This document shows, piece after piece, positions 6,313-8,473 of a stretch of DNA of 8,473 nt (its first letter is position 1; each line of letters opens with the position of its first letter). The DNA comes from CAZNPH01 sp964574985 (GTDB lineage: Bacteria; Bacteroidota; Bacteroidia; Bacteroidales; SM23-62), in assembly GCA_964574985.1 (NCBI GenBank), contig CAZNPH010000038.1:1-8473 (forward strand), written 5' to 3'. A model generated the notes under the pieces. That model was not told the origin of the DNA. It did no database searches and was given only the letters and a program-made list of their open reading frames with translations. Both the position numbers and the translations under genes were made by a program.

Positions 6313-8154
6313 CGCCCTGTAAACATACCCCCCTTCATCCATGAGCGGATAAAGATCATCAAGGGCCGCTTCCGCATCTTTTCCCATTCTTCGAAGATAG
6401 TTGGGGGCCAGTATTTTGTCATACTCAAAATCACTCTTCAATTCACGGATCAGGGCATGTACGGCCAGATGTTTTTCTCCCAGCTGATAGAGTGCATAGG
6501 CAGCTGCCATTCGTACCGAGGGTGAATCATCCCGGAGGGTCCGGATCAGTTTTTCTTTGTACGGCATGGCATCTTCTCCCAGGTTACCCAGTCCGGTAGC
6601 CGCCCAGTAACGGACCGAGGGCAGTGTATCCCCCAGAGCTTTGCCGAGCTCTTTCACTGCAGCAGCACCTTTTTCCCAGGGCAGCACGGCCACGTGCCGG
6701 AGATATTCCAGCGGATAATTCCGCCGGCGCACGATCTCACAGATGGTCTTTCCGGCCTGCTCCTGCAATCTGAACAGGTGCGGCTCGGGAATGAGTCCGA
6801 CATCCCGGGTCTCCATCATCCATTTTTCATGCACCTTCCTCAAACGTTCAAGGGTATCCGCATAGGCAGGATCTCCGGCCAGGTTGTTGATCTGCCAGGG
6901 ATCACGCCGGCAATCATAAAGGCATTCAACCGGGCCTTCTTCCCTGAACCATTGCTCCAGGGGCTCATTGTTCAGTTCACCCGCCCTGTGGAGCCGGTTC
7001 AGTTCCTGCATCATGGCCATTTGTGTGCGGTATGCGCTTCGGGGATTTGAGCTGGTTTCAGGCATATAGTCCCGGATATAGAAATACCGCCGGTCCCTCA
7101 CTCCCCGTGCCATATCATAAAAGGTACTGATGCGGTCGCGGGCCGTGAAAACATATTCCCGGGGCTCATAGTTTTCGCCCATGAATGCTCTGCCCTGCAT
7201 ATGCTCCGGGACCGGCAACCCACATATGGAGAGCATGGTGGGACCCAGATCCATCAGGCTGACCAGGCCTTCGAACCGTGTTCCCGCCCATTTTTTTCCG
7301 GGAAGCCGGATGATCATGGGGACATGGGTCCCGTTTTCATCGATCTCCCTTTTCTGCCGGGGAAGAGGCCCTCCGTGGTCACTCCAGAAAACGATGACGG
7401 TGCTGTCTGTTATTCCGTCTTCTTCAAGCTGCTTCAGCAGGGCTCCCACATGAAGGTCCATGTCCATAATGTTGGAATAGTTCTGCGCAACATCTTCCCG
7501 CACCACGGGATTGTCAGGATAATACGGCGGCAGGGGAACATCTTCCCTGAACACTTTGTACATGTGCCACTTGATGGTCCACATCTGTGATTCATGGGTT
7601 GCGCCGTCATTGAACACGGCGAAAAACGGCTGGCCCGGTTTCCTGTACCGGTAATGGGCGCTGTGGCTGCAGTCATCCCAAACGGACTTCATGGGAGGCT
7701 CAGTGAAATTGTAATCGGTTTTTTCATTGTTGGTGCAATAATACCCTTCCTGCTGAAAATAGCGGGGCAGGCATTTGATGGTGCCGGGAAATTTCCTGCC
7801 CCATGTACGCATCAGGCAGGCCCCCTGGCCGGTTGGATACATGCCTGTGATGATGCTGTACCTGCTGGGGGCACATACCCCGGCCACCGTAAATGCATTC
7901 TCAAAAACGATCCCTTCCCTGGCCAGTCTGTCCAGATTGGGTGTGGGCACTGTGGAATCTCCGTACATGGAGAGGGCCGGACTGATATCCTCGCAGGACA
8001 ACCAGAGGATGTTGGGTTTGAAACCGAAAGAAAGGTTTTCCCAGTCAGGTGTCCGCTTTTCCTCTTCAGGGCCACATCCCTGAAGCAATCCGGAAAGAAC
8101 CGCCACCCCAGGAACAAAGAAGGAAAGGTTTGATGACAATGTTATGGTGTTCAT
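6259..8154 (-). CDS. Type I sulfatase lipoprotein with C-terminal HEAT-like repeats
   Basis: A 631-residue paralogue of the convergent sulfatase. The signal peptide ends in LLQGC (lipobox Cys27). KPNILWLSCEDISP (47-60) gives the metal-site ED. The formylglycine motif is VCAPSRYSIITG, with Cys94 as the modified residue and Arg98. THES (186-189) and SDHGG (258-262) are further active-site boxes, and ECLYDCRRDPWQINNLAGDP is the usual end of the sulfatase core. Residues about 500-620 form alpha-helical repeats (LPSVRYWAATGLGNLGED, SPSVRMAAAYALYQLGE) of HEAT type, seen at the C terminus of some N-sulfoglucosamine sulfohydrolase-like bacterial sulfatases and probably used for binding or oligomerisation. 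The segment after the formylglycine motif reads GQGACLMRT where the sister reads SIGTHNHRS, so a usual His pair is missing. It starts at the ATG at 8154, which fits the signal peptide. The glycan target is unknown. Confidence 0.92.
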   Translation of the reverse strand: MNTITLSSNLSFFVPGVAVLSGLLQGCGPEEEKRTPDWENLSFGFKPNILWLSCEDISPALSMYGDSTVPTPNLDRLAREGIVFENAFTVAGVCAPSRYSIITGMYPTGQGACLMRTWGRKFPGTIKCLPRYFQQEGYYCTNNEKTDYNFTEPPMKSVWDDCSHSAHYRYRKPGQPFFAVFNDGATHESQMWTIKWHMYKVFREDVPLPPYYPDNPVVREDVAQNYSNIMDMDLHVGALLKQLEEDGITDSTVIVFWSDHGGPLPRQKREIDENGTHVPMIIRLPGKKWAGTRFEGLVSLMDLGPTMLSICGLPVPEHMQGRAFMGENYEPREYVFTARDRISTFYDMARGVRDRRYFYIRDYMPETSSNPRSAYRTQMAMMQELNRLHRAGELNNEPLEQWFREEGPVECLYDCRRDPWQINNLAGDPAYADTLERLRKVHEKWMMETRDVGLIPEPHLFRLQEQAGKTICEIVRRRNYPLEYLRHVAVLPWEKGAAAVKELGKALGDTLPSVRYWAATGLGNLGEDAMPYKEKLIRTLRDDSPSVRMAAAYALYQLGEKHLAVHALIRELKSDFEYDKILAPNYLRRMGKDAEAALDDLYPLMDEGGYVYRASKNAITTIKGEGTRWIY

Positions 8155-8196
8155 GCTAATATGAATTTGGAGTTAAGTTACGAAATAATACAAATA

Positions 8197-8268
8197 AAAC
8201 CCCCATCGGCGATCTGGCAGCAAGCCGCCGTTCGGAGACAAAAGGCAATGAATATATTGACCAACATC
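8197..8268. repeat. 72-bp direct repeat, copy 1
   Basis: Starts AAACCCCCATCGGCGAT and ends ATTGACCAACATC. It matches 8402-8473 over all 72 bp with one mismatch (T at 8213, C at 8418). The offset is 205 bp. It contains a CGGCG (8207-8211) / CGCCG (8226-8230) hairpin. Its first bases, AACCCCCAT (8198-8206), are complementary to ATGGGGGTT just beyond the repeat at 8279-8287, and GCAAT (8245-8249) to ATTGC (8272-8276), so a folded unit of about 90 nt is plausible. It lies about 45 bp upstream of the sulfatase start on the minus strand. Confidence 0.9.
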
Positions 8269-8288
8269 GTTATTGCATATGGGGGTTC

Positions 8289-8325
8289 GCCGGCCAGGCA
8301 GGTGGACAGCCCGCGGGTGGCCGGC
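8289..8325. repeat. GC-rich inverted repeat between the direct repeats
   Basis: GCCGGCCA (8289-8296) and TGGCCGGC (8318-8325) are perfect 8-bp complements around a 21-nt loop. GTT and AAC extend the stem on the outer side with one unpaired C. There is no T-tract after it, so it does not look like an intrinsic terminator. It forms part of the 205-bp repeat unit. Confidence 0.75.
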
Positions 8326-8401
8326 AACAAAAAATCAAAGTATTTGAATTGACATTGTAACGTTCTATATATTAAATGTTTAACTGAAACATATTCGCGT
8401 G

Positions 8402-8473
8402 AAACCCCCATCGGCGACCTGGCAGCAAGCCGCCGTTCGGAGACAAAAGGCAATGAATATATTGACCAACATC
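8402..8473. repeat. 72-bp direct repeat, copy 2 (cut by window edge)
   Basis: Near-identical to 8197-8268 up to the last base of the window, so the true repeat may be longer and further copies may follow. Bases left of both copies differ (CAAAT against GCGTG), which fixes the left boundary at the A-run before CCCCC. The 8326-8401 stretch between the copies is AT-rich and holds no gene that I can support. Confidence 0.9.

Noticed and set aside
7594..8133. 179-codon plus-strand frame inside the minus-strand sulfatase
   Set aside because: Antisense shadow of a strongly supported sulfatase; no recognisable motifs.
8350..8380. TTGACA followed by an AT-rich -10-like TATATT region in the repeat spacer
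   Set aside because: The spacing can be made to fit only loosely, and this sigma-70 pattern is not the usual Bacteroidetes promoter form; no gene follows within the window.
8178..8453. 91-codon minus-strand open frame across both repeat copies
   Set aside because: It spans two direct repeats and their hairpins, has no recognisable domain, and looks like a chance frame in repeat DNA.
8197..8473. CRISPR array
   Set aside because: The repeat is 72 bp or longer and the gap 133 bp, far outside CRISPR dimensions; no cas genes are present.

Overview
The window looks like an accessory region of a Bacteroidetes chromosome, probably a polysaccharide-degrading, perhaps marine or anaerobic, member. The signs are two formylglycine-type sulfatase lipoproteins, a tyrosine recombinase of the Bacteroidetes type, genes lacking Shine-Dalgarno sites, and one TAnnTTTG-like promoter box. 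The genus assignment is open.

Layout: (1) 107-1293, minus strand: a decayed gene for a Tat-exported protein resembling TIM-barrel glycoside-hydrolase-like proteins, broken by two internal frameshifts and with no usable start. (2) 1290-1587: mobile-element debris, all minus strand. An IS3-like terminus with the first codons of an orfA-like frame abuts the first ~160 nt of a group II intron, whose 5' end lies a few bases after a strong terminator hairpin. (3) 1615-2985, minus: an intact AAA-type ATPase with a C-terminal nuclease-like domain. (4) 3206-4131, plus: a tyrosine integrase broken by one frameshift and two in-frame stops. (5) 4129-4617: an AT-rich patch with a small two-helix membrane protein carrying a zinc ribbon (minus) and a doubtful 54-codon ORF (plus). 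(6) 4621-6312 plus and 6259-8154 minus: two convergent paralogous sulfatase lipoproteins, one with a chitobiase-like C-terminal domain and the other with HEAT-like repeats. (7) 8155-8473: an intergenic region with two copies of a 72-bp direct repeat 205 bp apart and several inverted repeats; the second copy is cut by the window edge.

The two sulfatases, and in the past the TIM-barrel protein, fit a carbohydrate-utilisation locus acting on a sulfated glycan at the cell envelope. The ATPase, zinc-ribbon protein and integrase look like cargo or remnants of mobile DNA: the ATPase and zinc-ribbon genes are visibly more AT-rich than the sulfatases. The broken genes cluster at the mobile-element debris while the long sulfatase and ATPase frames are intact, which argues for real decay rather than poor sequence quality overall. 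No complete new defence or other system is evident. The best candidate for something undescribed is the structured repeat at the right edge.
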